Source: Desulfosporosinus sp. UBA4726
GTDB lineage: Bacteria; Bacillota; Desulfitobacteriia; Desulfitobacteriales; Desulfitobacteriaceae
Direction of reading: 5' to 3'
DNA length: 43,673 nucleotides
Assembly (NCBI GenBank): GCA_002404215.1
Contig: DHJG01000014.1
Coordinates: forward strand, 20,357 to 64,029
The notes beneath the pieces are model-generated. The model was not told where the DNA came from. It saw only the letters and a program-made list of their open reading frames with translations, and did no database searches. Below are positions 1 to 7,611 of this stretch, piece by piece (position 1 is the first letter of the stretch; each line of letters begins with the position of its first letter). A program made the position numbers and the translations under genes.

Positions 1-30
1 TCTCTTCTGCGTTTATAACATAAACTTTAT

Positions 31-59
31 TTGTCTGGGTAATTTATTTATAGTACAAT
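31..59 (+). promoter_or_regulatory. Sigma-A-type promoter
   Basis: TTGTCT at 31-36 and TACAAT at 54-59 are separated by exactly 17 bases. This lies about 57 bases upstream of the first gene and probably drives the three genes up to the terminator at 1913-1946. Confidence 0.65.
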
Positions 60-115
60 GAACATTGTGGATAAACTAAAAGGATAAATGGTAAAAGTAA
101 AGGACGTGTCAAACA

Positions 116-763
116 GTGGTTATTAAACGAAGTCTAATAGAACGCGAACGTATAGCGGGCGCTGTTATATTTCTTAGTTTATTTGTTATCCTAATATCGA
201 TGCTTAGCATTCGATTTTTAGATGTGAAAGTATCAAACATTGAGTTAGTTGACCGTGGTTTGTATACTGTTATTACTGATTATGGTCCTGTAAATGTCAG
301 CCAAGATGATATTATGAGAATTGAACGCACTTATACTAAGAGTGCTATAACTGGCATACCAGTGGAGCTGGATAAAATTTTTACAACTAAAGGTTTTATC
401 TATTTTTCTTCGTTGGATCCATTTTTTAACACAGGACATCAACTTATCAACTCTGTTGATTTTGAGGGAAAGTTAATCTGGGTCCGTACCATTGACAGTG
501 CGAAAACTCAGATTCAGCTACAAAATGCCAATTTGAAAGCTGTTCAACCATTTAGTTATGCAATTGGTACGCCTTCGAAACATACGTCTATACTCTTCTC
601 TATTTTATTCATACAATATCTTACCCTTACCATAGGAGGAATAACTTTATTGATTCTCATTTTCCCACTGCGATTGGGAATACCTACGCCAAGTCATCCT
701 TTCACTCAACAAGACCCAGACTATCTTCCAGCTGATGAATCGGTAGGTGCAGTAGCAAAATAA
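116..763 (+). CDS. Membrane protein of unknown function with two transmembrane segments
   Basis: I do not recognise this 215-aa protein. It has a hydrophobic segment at about residues 14-36, an outward-facing middle of about 115 residues rich in beta-prone sequence, and a second hydrophobic segment at about residues 157-185, followed by a short polar tail. This fits a bitopic-pair membrane protein with one extracytoplasmic loop. The start is a GTG preceded by an AAGGA at about 100-104. The ATG at 88 is in another frame and stops after 12 codons. It is first in a likely unit with the ANTAR regulator and the OsmC-like gene. No catalytic motif is visible, so no function is proposed. Confidence 0.75.
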   Translation: MVIKRSLIERERIAGAVIFLSLFVILISMLSIRFLDVKVSNIELVDRGLYTVITDYGPVNVSQDDIMRIERTYTKSAITGIPVELDKIFTTKGFIYFSSLDPFFNTGHQLINSVDFEGKLIWVRTIDSAKTQIQLQNANLKAVQPFSYAIGTPSKHTSILFSILFIQYLTLTIGGITLLILIFPLRLGIPTPSHPFTQQDPDYLPADESVGAVAK

Positions 764-864
764 TCCAGATTGCTCGACAGTGTCCCAGCGGAACATTTGA
801 ATTAAGACGGTTTTATATACAAAATGTAGATGGATAAAGAGGTTTTTGAAATGAGTGATTTAGG

Positions 865-1446
865 ATGAAGAGGGCTATATTAGTTTCAGGAAAAGCCCCA
901 TTAAATCTTGAAATTAAAGCTATGTTGCCACTCGTAAGTTATCAGCTTCTAGCCACAACGGATAATGGGATGGAAGCTTTGCGTTTCGCTCACCGATTTG
1001 AACCTGATTTAATCATTATGGGGTGGAATCTGCGTGGCCTTAATTCTTCGGAAGTTCTTCAAAATCTGGTCGGTCAGCATCTTTGTCCGACCATTGTTGT
1101 TCTAGCTCAAGAGGAACAACATGTTTTAAATGAGGTCATTATGGCTGATGCCCACAACGTCATCTTTTATCCATGGCGAGCACTTGAAATGGCCGCCGCC
1201 ATACAGCTTGCCGAGCATCGCTTTACTCGTGAATCTGAAAGCTTGCAGAAGATCCAACACTTAGAAGAAGACCTTAAGACGCGCAAGATTATTTTTCAAG
1301 CTATGTTATCTCTTATTCAGCTCGGGAGATACTCTGAACAGGCCGCGTATACAGCTTTGCGTACCCAAGCAATGACCACGCGCAAATCTATGCGTGCTGT
1401 AGCCCAGGACGTTATCAAAGGTTTTTGGATACCAGAGCCGGATTGA
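865..1446 (+). CDS. ANTAR-domain response regulator with degenerate receiver
   Basis: 193 aa. Residues 1-120 follow the receiver fold, and residues about 130-190 match an ANTAR RNA-binding domain: a coiled lead-in, then the pattern EQAAYTALRTQAM and a downstream RKSMRAVAQDVI helix. ANTAR proteins usually act as antiterminators by binding paired hexaloop hairpins in nascent mRNA. In this receiver the usual phospho-acceptor Asp is Gly53 (LIIMGWNLRG), the acidic pair after strand 1 is replaced by SGK, and the usual Lys-Pro is FYPW. Phosphorylation is therefore unlikely, and another input (ligand, partner or none) is implied. The start ATG overlaps the TGA of a five-codon ORF at 851-868. No histidine kinase is adjacent. 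The domain call is strong; the target RNAs are unknown. Confidence 0.85.
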   Translation: MKRAILVSGKAPLNLEIKAMLPLVSYQLLATTDNGMEALRFAHRFEPDLIIMGWNLRGLNSSEVLQNLVGQHLCPTIVVLAQEEQHVLNEVIMADAHNVIFYPWRALEMAAAIQLAEHRFTRESESLQKIQHLEEDLKTRKIIFQAMLSLIQLGRYSEQAAYTALRTQAMTTRKSMRAVAQDVIKGFWIPEPD

Positions 1447-1468
1447 CCAAACAGAAAGGAGTCTTATA

Positions 1469-1906
1469 ATGAAAGTATCCGTTAAACACATAAAGGGAAT
1501 GCATTTTCAGGGTGAAGGAAGTTCAAAAGTCATGACCAATTTAGATGCCAGTGTCACGACCGGGGGAACAGGGCATGGCACTAGTCCTATGGAACTCCTC
1601 TTAATCGCGATTGCAGGTTGCAGTGGTATGGATATTGTCACAATTCTCGAAAAGATGCAGGTCAAAGTTCAGCGTTTTGAGACGACTGTAGAAGGAGAAC
1701 GGGCCAGCGATCATCCGCGTGTATTTAAAGACATTGAAGTAGTGTATAAGTTTTGGGGTGAAGCTCTGCCTGAAGACAAGCTTCAACGTGCAGTACAACT
1801 CTCGATGGAAAAATACTGTAGTGTTGCCAACATGATTGATAAAGTTGCTGACCTTACATACCGCATTGAATATAACCCCACTATGGGTAGGATAGAATAT
1901 AACTAA
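1469..1906 (+). CDS. OsmC/Ohr family protein (YhfA-like)
   Basis: 145 aa, a typical length for the family. The two conserved cysteines of the OsmC fold are present: Cys51 in AGCSGMD at the start of the central helix, and Cys117 in KYCSV. Family members reduce organic hydroperoxides or related thiol-reactive species using this cysteine pair. The sequence resembles the general OsmC/YhfA branch more than Ohr, but the substrate cannot be read from sequence. The ATG follows a good AAAGGAG at about 1455-1461. The gene lies 22 bases after the ANTAR gene and ends in an intrinsic terminator. The C terminus has a short RIEYN echo (RIEYNPTMGRIEYN). Confidence 0.88.
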   Translation: MKVSVKHIKGMHFQGEGSSKVMTNLDASVTTGGTGHGTSPMELLLIAIAGCSGMDIVTILEKMQVKVQRFETTVEGERASDHPRVFKDIEVVYKFWGEALPEDKLQRAVQLSMEKYCSVANMIDKVADLTYRIEYNPTMGRIEYN

Positions 1907-1912
1907 TTAGTC

Positions 1913-1946
1913 AAGAGTCGTTTTTTAGAAAAAGACGGCTCTTTTT
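1913..1946 (+). terminator. Intrinsic terminator after the OsmC-family gene
   Basis: GAGTCGT and ACGGCTC arms (one T-G wobble), extended by runs of T and A, are followed by TTTTT. It ends the first three-gene unit. Confidence 0.8.
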
Positions 1947-2018
1947 AACTTTAGACCCTTGGACGACTTCGAGCGTGATTTATTCTAGAAATCCCTATAA
2001 ATACCTCGTAGACAATCC

Positions 2019-2047
2019 TTGATAGAACATATATGTTTTGTTATACT
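2019..2047 (+). promoter_or_regulatory. Sigma-A-type promoter for the glycosidase-domain gene
   Basis: TTGATA at 2019-2024 and TATACT at 2042-2047 have a 17-base spacer. The predicted start is near 2053-2055, leaving a leader of about 115 bases before the ATG at 2168. Confidence 0.7.
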
Positions 2048-2052
2048 GAGTA

Positions 2053-2130
2053 CGGCGTTGGTGCTGAATTTGACGTAAATTCATTCATGTCTCGGGGCCG
2101 CACATCCTAAAAATGCGGCTTGTTTTTTTG
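2053..2130 (+). promoter_or_regulatory. Structured 5' leader with terminator-like hairpin (possible attenuator)
   Basis: A hairpin with arms GAATTT/AAATTC and loop GACGT lies at 2066-2082. A second, GCCGCA/TGCGGC at 2097-2102 and 2114-2119, is followed by TTGTTTTTTT, an intrinsic terminator inside the leader. CGGC at 2053-2056 could pair with GCCG at 2097-2100, which would exclude the terminator. This is attenuator architecture, but it matches no riboswitch class I can recognise. The hairpin could also simply end a short transcript. Confidence 0.5.
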
Positions 2131-2167
2131 CTACATACTCAATACTAAAAAAGGAGAAAGATTTTAA

Positions 2168-3133
2168 ATGAAAAAAAAGAGTACGATTAGGATAAAAATG
2201 ATTTTGGCTTTTTTAGGCTATAATCTTATTTTAGCGGTAATACTTGCCCCTTTTATAGTTTTCTATGGACCCTTTCAGTCGCTCCAAACTATGGCTGTAG
2301 GCGCTATTGCTACATCACGTCATCCTCAAGTAGTGCAGGCCTTTCTATCTCAAGCAGAAATAGATCGGATTATGAATCTCAATAGTTCTCAAGGGTTTAG
2401 CGACGGTAAAGCCATTACAAGTAAAAAGGTGCTGACCGATGCGAGTTCTGGCGTCACCATTGAAGATATCCAAGGTCCAAGCTTCAAAGGCAAAGTGATG
2501 CTAATCAAAGACCCCAAACGAGTTAAATTAGCCGTTACGAAGGAAATTGGTGTCACGGGAGAGAGGGTCAGCGATCTCGTAAAAGATATGGGAGCCATTG
2601 CCGGAATTAACGCCGGAGGGTTTTATGACCCGAATGGTAAAGGTAACGGAGCTTTCCCAGACGGTCTAACCGTGCATGACGGAAAACTGGTCCACAATAA
2701 TGTGGGAGAAAAAGGAGTCAATATTGTCGGATTTGATGACCAAGGTAAAATGGTCCTTGGCATAAAGACGGCCAGTCAATTGGAAGGGCAAAACATTCGC
2801 GAAGCTGTTACGTTTGAGCCTAATCTTATAGTTGATGGCAAATCCGTAATTTCCGGAGACGGTGGCTGGGGAATTGCCCCTCGAACTGGCATTGGCCAAA
2901 TGGCTGACGGTACTGTTATTTTCGTTGTCATTGACGGACGTCAACCTACTTGGAGTATTGGGGCAACTTTACGCGATCTCATGAATGTTTTTGAAGATTA
3001 TCATGCAGTAAACGCTATTAATCTCGATGGTGGTTCTTCTTCGGAACTGGTTTATAATGATAAGGTCGTAAATCGACTTTGGAACATTTTTGGTGAACGC
3101 TATATACCCACGGCCTTTGTGGTTACCCCATAA
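2168..3133 (+). CDS. Phosphodiester glycosidase (NAGPA-like) domain protein, membrane-anchored
   Basis: 321 aa. Residues 1-10 are basic and about 11-35 form an uncleaved-looking signal anchor. The rest matches the NAGPA-type phosphodiester glycosidase domain often annotated as exopolysaccharide biosynthesis protein: GAIAGINAGGFYDPNG, then GNGAFPDGLTVHDGKL, GWGIAPRTGIG and the terminal INLDGGSSSELV motif with its conserved Asp-Gly-Gly-Ser. The domain should lie outside the cell and act on glycan phosphodiesters or related envelope sugars; the substrate is unknown. The ATG follows AAAAAGGAGAAAG. Transcription probably starts at the promoter at 2019-2047 and passes a terminator-like leader hairpin. 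Confidence 0.87.
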   Translation: MKKKSTIRIKMILAFLGYNLILAVILAPFIVFYGPFQSLQTMAVGAIATSRHPQVVQAFLSQAEIDRIMNLNSSQGFSDGKAITSKKVLTDASSGVTIEDIQGPSFKGKVMLIKDPKRVKLAVTKEIGVTGERVSDLVKDMGAIAGINAGGFYDPNGKGNGAFPDGLTVHDGKLVHNNVGEKGVNIVGFDDQGKMVLGIKTASQLEGQNIREAVTFEPNLIVDGKSVISGDGGWGIAPRTGIGQMADGTVIFVVIDGRQPTWSIGATLRDLMNVFEDYHAVNAINLDGGSSSELVYNDKVVNRLWNIFGERYIPTAFVVTP

Positions 3134-3261
3134 CGCACACTGCAATTCGTTACACGCTTACGCGATGCTTCTTCTTTAAATAGGTTAGAACGCTGCTAGG
3201 AATAGCGTGAAGGGACCGGCTCAAAACGTTTACTTAAGATATGCCGAAAAAGGAGAGTCGC

Positions 3262-4533
3262 ATGAAGAAGAAACTACGTATCATATTTGTCTGGACATTG
3301 ATTTCACTCATGTTGCAATATGGAGCATATTCCTTTATGAACAACCAAGTTCAAAAAGTTATGGTACCATCCGAAAATACCGAACCAATCACTCTCCAGC
3401 TCAAAACAACCATTCCAGGTGTTGACCTTGCTAATATCCAGATTTCTTACGCCAAGGATTACTTGGCCTACACGGAAGATGGTACACTTAAAGTTTTTAA
3501 CCTTACAAGTAAAAAGGTTGTTTTTGAGAAGAAGTCGCCCTCTGCGAATGATAAGAAGTTAGGTATTCTCACATATCAATGGCTGCCTGATCGCAGTACC
3601 TTACTCTATTTTTATGCTAAGGAAAATCCCACTCCGTTCACCTACGTTACCGTATACCCCCCTAAAACGACCGTTCAGACACCCATAAAGCCTGTAACAC
3701 CAGTTGAACCTAAAACAGAAGACCCCAATCAGAAAATTGATAAGGAAGTTCCAAAAATTGTGCCTAAAATAGTTCCTGTAGAGCCTAAGACCGAAAAGCG
3801 GTATGGAAATCCGCAAATTACTGAATTATATTCGCTTGAACTGCCGAATAGTGATGAAGACACAGCCCCAGATGATCGTTTTAATCGAACAATTGACGAA
3901 TTTCCAGCCGGCGGGAAAATTCAGGAAGTGGTTGTTTCTACCACTACAAATCTAATATATCTCACTTTGAAAAACGGATTAGCACAAACACTTATGGAAA
4001 TAGACATCATGAAAAATGTGAGTACCTTGAACAAATCGGGAGAGACCATCGATGATATGTCAGCCTCAGATCGCTACGGGACCCTTTTTATTAATAGTAA
4101 AGTGGGAACTACCCATCAGGTCACTGCCTTGAAAAGTGCAAAGCGTCAAATCATCTCTAAAAATGCCAACGATAGAATCCTAGGAATCAGAGAGGGCAAG
4201 GTATTTATCGGCGAAGTCCAAAACAATCAACTCGTAAAGATTAAAACCACAACTGACCTGGCTGAAATGACGAATAACCCTACTCTGAAAACCGAATGGG
4301 AAGGGTCGATACCTTTTGACGATAACGTACGGAAGCTCATCGGTGCTGAAGGCCAAATTATTGTATATGATCATCAAAAAGCCAATATTATCGTAGCCGG
4401 TAAGCTTCAAGAGGTCCAACTGCACGGAGATGAGAATTACATCTCTGTCGATGGTGCGGAACTTATCCAACTCACCAAGGAAGGTACATCTACTCTTGTG
4501 GAATTACAAGCTCTTAAAGGCACAACTAAATAA
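3262..4533 (+). CDS. Membrane-anchored beta-propeller-like protein of unknown function
   Basis: 423 aa from the ATG at 3262, chosen because an AAAGGAGAG lies at about 3248-3255; the in-frame ATG at 3241 has no ribosome site and would contain that signal. A signal anchor occupies residues about 5-24. The remainder alternates short beta-prone blocks ending in Tyr or Phe, like a propeller that reports local state (for example DYLAYTEDGTLKVFNL). A Pro/Lys/Glu-rich linker of about 45 residues interrupts it near residues 135-185, with the motif PVEPKTE twice, as if a linker was duplicated within the fold. It lies about 130 bases after the glycosidase-domain gene and may be co-transcribed. I do not recognise the family. 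Confidence 0.72.
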   Translation: MKKKLRIIFVWTLISLMLQYGAYSFMNNQVQKVMVPSENTEPITLQLKTTIPGVDLANIQISYAKDYLAYTEDGTLKVFNLTSKKVVFEKKSPSANDKKLGILTYQWLPDRSTLLYFYAKENPTPFTYVTVYPPKTTVQTPIKPVTPVEPKTEDPNQKIDKEVPKIVPKIVPVEPKTEKRYGNPQITELYSLELPNSDEDTAPDDRFNRTIDEFPAGGKIQEVVVSTTTNLIYLTLKNGLAQTLMEIDIMKNVSTLNKSGETIDDMSASDRYGTLFINSKVGTTHQVTALKSAKRQIISKNANDRILGIREGKVFIGEVQNNQLVKIKTTTDLAEMTNNPTLKTEWEGSIPFDDNVRKLIGAEGQIIVYDHQKANIIVAGKLQEVQLHGDENYISVDGAELIQLTKEGTSTLVELQALKGTTK

Positions 4534-4567
4534 ATTTCTTTTGAACAAATTTTATTTATAGTTTTAT

Positions 4568-4610
4568 ACATTAGAAAAGGAACGCCTTCTGGGCGTTCCC
4601 TTTCTAATGT
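4568..4610. terminator. Bidirectional terminator between convergent genes
   Basis: A long hairpin with outer ACATTAGAA/TTCTAATGT arms and inner GGAACGCC/GGCGTTCC arms around a short TTCT loop. It lies between the plus-strand gene ending at 4533 and the minus-strand gene ending at 4644, with A/T-rich flanks on both sides. Confidence 0.8.
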
Positions 4611-4643
4611 CGGATATAAAATTGATTCTAAAAGTTGCTTTTG

Positions 4644-7388
4644 TTATGGGGTTTGGGCGGGAGCACTTTGTAATCCCTTGAGTTGTGTTTCCAAATTATC
4701 GAGCAAGGTGCGTATTTGATTCATCTGATCAATTATCGAGGTCATGTCCGGTGTATTCTTCTCAGTTTGGGGTTGTGTCGACGGGGCGGGGGCAGGTGAG
4801 CTTTGTCCAGGTGTCGTAGGTTGTGGTGTCCCTTCACCAAAGAGTTGAGTTAGGGCTGAACCTAGATTGTCTGTCATTACTAATTTATCCTGATAAGCCA
4901 GCACGACACGTTTCATTTCTGGGATACTACCGCCTTTATCTGATTGCAGATAGATAGGTTCAACATAGAGAAAGTTCCCACCGATTGGGAGTGCTAGGAG
5001 GTTTCCACGAATTACACTTGAGCCTTTTTGATCCCATAAGGAGAGCTCCTTTGATACTGATGGGTCTTGGTCAATGCGAGATTCAATTTGTAAGGGACCG
5101 TCTATTTCAGTGTTCTTGGGCAGTTTGTAAAGTAAGAGCTCGCCATAATGTTCTCCGTCCATTCGCGCTGCCATCCAGGCAACCATGTTGTTTCTTGAAT
5201 TCGATGAGCTGGACGCAGGTGTAAATGGAAGCATGAGCACAAACTCCGGCTTATCCTCTCCCGGGATTTTCATAATCGTATAATAGGGGGCCACGTTTTG
5301 GGGTTTGGTCTGAAAGAGTTCTTTCGCAATATCCCAGGCGTCCTCCTTATTATAGAAAACGGAGGAATTCGTCATATGAAAGGTGTTAAGCATAGTGCTT
5401 TGAACACTAAAAAGAGTTTCAGGATAACGAAAGTGACTCTTTAAGCTTGCTGAAATACTCGATATGTCTTTAAATACGCCAGGAAAAATCTTCATGTAAG
5501 TCTTTAATATCGGATCTTGAGGATCGACTGCGTAAAAATCAACGGTCCCGTCATTGGCATCAATGATTACTTTAACTGAGTTTCTGATATAATTAAACCC
5601 CTGATCTGGATACTGATTAGAATAGGGAAGAGCATCTGAAGTGGTATAGGCATCAATAATCCATTTTAGACGTCCACCATCAACGACCATATAAGGATCC
5701 GAATCATAGGTTAAAAAGGGTGCCAGCTTTTCGACTCGATCTTTTATGTTGCGGTACACAAGCATTTTACTGGTAGATTTCACTTCATTGGCTAGGTAAA
5801 ATCGAAAGGTTCCATGACGAAGTGAAAGCATCAGCTTATTTAGAGGGGTTAGCTGAATCCCAGTTTTACCTTGGTAGGACGTTTCAGCATTTGAGTCTCC
5901 TTGAGGATAATCAAACTCTTTAATTGTGGTGTCTGCAACAACCCAGTCATTTGTCAACTCACCATAATAAATCCTCGGTTCTGACATTTTGAATTCTGGA
6001 AATTCACTGACCGGAGGAACGTCTTTGACGGCAAAGGAAGGGAGACCTTCCGAGGTGACGGCATTAGCAAACGAAGCAGCAACACCATAACCATGCGTAT
6101 ATTTAAAGCGCAGGTTCACATATGTTTGTGCTTTTGGATCTAAATCAGGAGTTGATATTTCTCTTGGGCCCATCATGACTTGCCGATATTCGCCATTAAC
6201 CAGATATCTATCAATATCAATATCATTAAATTTATAATAGAGACGGATTCCCTGTTTTTGGGTGTAGGTCTGTAACAAAGGTCGAGTGTCGTTAAGTCGG
6301 ATATTATTGAGAGTGCCTTGGTCCGCCTTTAAAGCACTCAATGTAATTGGGGTATTTCCCGGATAAGCTATTTCTTTAATTTTGTCTAAGCCAAATCCAA
6401 AACGCGTCAACTCTATTTCATGTTGAATATAGGGTTGCTCTTTGTTCAGCTCGTTCGGGATGACGACAAATGATTGAATGAGTGTGGGGAAAATCCCATA
6501 GATTATAATTCCAATGGCAAATATACCCACAACTGGAACAGTCAACAAACGTGAATCTTTAAACGCTAGCGCGATGCAAGCTGAAATAAATCCTAAAGCA
6601 CTTATGACAATTAAACCCTTAAGTGCAGGAAGGGTAGCAGTCAGATCCGCGTATCCAGCACCCACCACATGTCCATGTATCGAGTAAAGTAATTGGAAAA
6701 TATCAAGGTAATATCCGAACGCCTTCAGAGCAAAGAGAATTCCGACTAATAATGCCAAGTGCCTGCGAGACGCGGCTCCCATTTCGACTGCACCCTTTTG
6801 CCAAAGCTTTCTCGAGTGGAATCGTAAGACACCAGTAACGACATAAAAGATTGTTGTAAACAGGGTAAGTAAGAACAGAGGACCAAAGAAGGCATTATAC
6901 AAAGTTTTTAAGAAAGGCAATTGGAAAAAATAAAAAGCCAAATCCTTACCGAAAATCGGATCGACTTGACCGAAAGGCGTGGCATGTATGAACGACAATA
7001 CATCTAACCAACCAGTGAATCCTGCAACGAAACTAACTCCAAAACTCATAACGGCAGAGATTATAAGTAACCATACAGTAATCTTTCGTTGGCTCAGGCT
7101 TAAAACTGGTCGATTCATATCTTGTACCAGACGTAAACGCAGACGCAAACGCTCATTAACGAAGGTTACAATGGCATGCCGAATAGAGAATAGAGTTCCA
7201 GCTATGAAGATAAATAGAATGGTACCGTTGACCGCTTGAAAGAGCCATTTACTAAGCAGTGGTGTCCAAAACAATTGACTGTACCCAAGATCTTTAAACC
7301 ACAACCAATCTTCGAATAAGCCGCTTGACGCAGTCAGTACAGCAATTAAAATGATCAGACCAACAAGAAATTTAACAGAACGGCGCAA
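4644..7388 (-). CDS. UPF0182 family integral membrane protein
   Basis: 914 aa, the usual size for UPF0182 (COG1615), a family of unknown function. The N-terminal third has about seven hydrophobic segments (near residues 7-26, 45-68, 105-127, 160-185, 210-230, 255-277 and 285-305), followed by a large extracytoplasmic region of about 500 residues. The last 70 residues are a Pro/Gln/Thr-rich linker plus a short helix (MTSIIDQMNQIRTLLDNLE) that may form a coiled coil. The start is a TTG with AAAGGAGGAAA upstream on the minus strand. It is divergent from trxB and convergent with the propeller-like gene. Family assignment is confident; no role can be stated. Confidence 0.93.
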   Translation of the reverse strand: MRRSVKFLVGLIILIAVLTASSGLFEDWLWFKDLGYSQLFWTPLLSKWLFQAVNGTILFIFIAGTLFSIRHAIVTFVNERLRLRLRLVQDMNRPVLSLSQRKITVWLLIISAVMSFGVSFVAGFTGWLDVLSFIHATPFGQVDPIFGKDLAFYFFQLPFLKTLYNAFFGPLFLLTLFTTIFYVVTGVLRFHSRKLWQKGAVEMGAASRRHLALLVGILFALKAFGYYLDIFQLLYSIHGHVVGAGYADLTATLPALKGLIVISALGFISACIALAFKDSRLLTVPVVGIFAIGIIIYGIFPTLIQSFVVIPNELNKEQPYIQHEIELTRFGFGLDKIKEIAYPGNTPITLSALKADQGTLNNIRLNDTRPLLQTYTQKQGIRLYYKFNDIDIDRYLVNGEYRQVMMGPREISTPDLDPKAQTYVNLRFKYTHGYGVAASFANAVTSEGLPSFAVKDVPPVSEFPEFKMSEPRIYYGELTNDWVVADTTIKEFDYPQGDSNAETSYQGKTGIQLTPLNKLMLSLRHGTFRFYLANEVKSTSKMLVYRNIKDRVEKLAPFLTYDSDPYMVVDGGRLKWIIDAYTTSDALPYSNQYPDQGFNYIRNSVKVIIDANDGTVDFYAVDPQDPILKTYMKIFPGVFKDISSISASLKSHFRYPETLFSVQSTMLNTFHMTNSSVFYNKEDAWDIAKELFQTKPQNVAPYYTIMKIPGEDKPEFVLMLPFTPASSSSNSRNNMVAWMAARMDGEHYGELLLYKLPKNTEIDGPLQIESRIDQDPSVSKELSLWDQKGSSVIRGNLLALPIGGNFLYVEPIYLQSDKGGSIPEMKRVVLAYQDKLVMTDNLGSALTQLFGEGTPQPTTPGQSSPAPAPSTQPQTEKNTPDMTSIIDQMNQIRTLLDNLETQLKGLQSAPAQTP

Positions 7389-7543
7389 AAGCGATTTCCT
7401 CCTTTGATTTTTGAATTTCTTTGCCTTAACACATAGTTTGTGGCATACTAATCTAACATAATTATATTCTTCCCAATAAATGAAAATCCCTCCCTCAGAA
7501 AAGAAAAAAAATTGAAAAATTTTCTATAATAATAGAGAAGATA

Positions 7544-7577
7544 TGGTATACTGTTTTTGTATACCCTTAAGGGGTAT
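7544..7577 (+). promoter_or_regulatory. Extended -10 promoter with overlapping inverted repeats upstream of trxB
   Basis: TGGTATACT at 7544-7552 is an extended -10 box without a good -35. A perfect inverted repeat, GGTATAC (7545-7551), 7 bases, GTATACC (7559-7565), overlaps the -10 and start point. A second, ATACCC (7561-7566), 5 bases, GGGTAT (7572-7577), shares its half-site. A repressor bound here would block initiation. The second dyad resembles operators of the CsoR/CstR family as I recall them; the regulator is not in the window. Confidence 0.55.
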
Positions 7578-7611
7578 GTTTGAAGTTGAGATTTTAAGAG
7601 GAGTGAAAATT

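Noticed and set aside
2066..2119. Guanidine-II (mini-ykkC) riboswitch
   Set aside because: The first loop has ACGT where ACGR is required, and the second hairpin has no ACG loop.
3207..3425. 72-codon reading frame overlapping the start of the propeller-like gene
   Set aside because: It is an out-of-frame shadow without a ribosome site; the gene at 3262 has a strong one.
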